Positions 12,783 to 12,794 of a DNA stretch of 12,794 bases are shown one piece after another. The first letter of the stretch is position 1. Each line of letters opens with the position of its first letter. Position numbers and translations under genes: made by a program. A model generated the notes under the pieces. That model did no database searches. It saw nothing but the letters and a program-made list of their open reading frames with translations, and was not told the origin of the DNA. This stretch comes from an uncultured Clostridia bacterium (GTDB lineage Bacteria > Bacillota > Clostridia > Oscillospirales > CAG-272), in the NCBI GenBank assembly GCA_945949385.1, contig CAMFEL010000052.1, forward strand, positions 1 to 12,794, written 5' to 3'.

Positions 12783-12794
12783 GCTTAGAAGTGG

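Overview
The window looks like chromosomal housekeeping DNA from a Gram-positive anaerobe of the class Clostridia, most likely a Ruminococcaceae/Oscillospirales-type gut bacterium. This is inferred from protein style, from a HrcA/CIRCE-type groESL promoter, from sigma-A-like promoters and strong GGAGG ribosome sites, and from the gene set ftsEX / M23 / S41 / greA / lysS. It was not confirmed by any search. I see no phage, transposon, CRISPR or defence genes. No rRNA or tRNA gene was recognised.

Right end, plus strand (about 10,620-12,782): a heat-shock operon. A sigma-A promoter with an extended -10 is followed at once by a CIRCE operator, then groES, groEL and a strong terminator. A second CIRCE-like site lies about 100 bp upstream of the main one, in the divergent intergenic region.

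Middle, minus strand (about 7,916-10,460): an AGCS-family sodium:amino-acid symporter, then rsmE (16S rRNA m3U1498 methyltransferase). rsmE has its own promoter with perfect consensus hexamers and a leader of roughly 230 nt. The leader holds five to six 23-bp tandem repeats. The RsmE protein carries an insertion made of three 12-residue repeats.

Left, minus strand (7,850 down to 131): a probable seven-gene operon. Its order is a PucR/CdaR-type transcription factor, ftsE, ftsX, a coiled-coil M23 peptidoglycan endopeptidase, a membrane-anchored S41 (CtpA/B-like) protease, greA and lysS. FtsEX is expected to gate the M23 hydrolase across the membrane. The S41 protease is a candidate regulator of that hydrolase. 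GreA and LysS are general transcription and translation functions carried along. The promoter ahead of the regulator has a perfect 9-bp inverted repeat, one arm of which covers the -10, suggesting autoregulation or regulation of the division/cell-wall genes.

The first 168 bases beyond lysS hold no gene. They contain a weak terminator-like hairpin, a tandem short repeat and a perfect 7-6-7 inverted repeat at the window edge. No wholly new system is evident. The best leads are the regulator heading the ftsEX operon, the catalytically complete M23 partner of FtsEX, the repeat-bearing rsmE leader, and a hairpin placed between the Shine-Dalgarno and the start codon of lysS.
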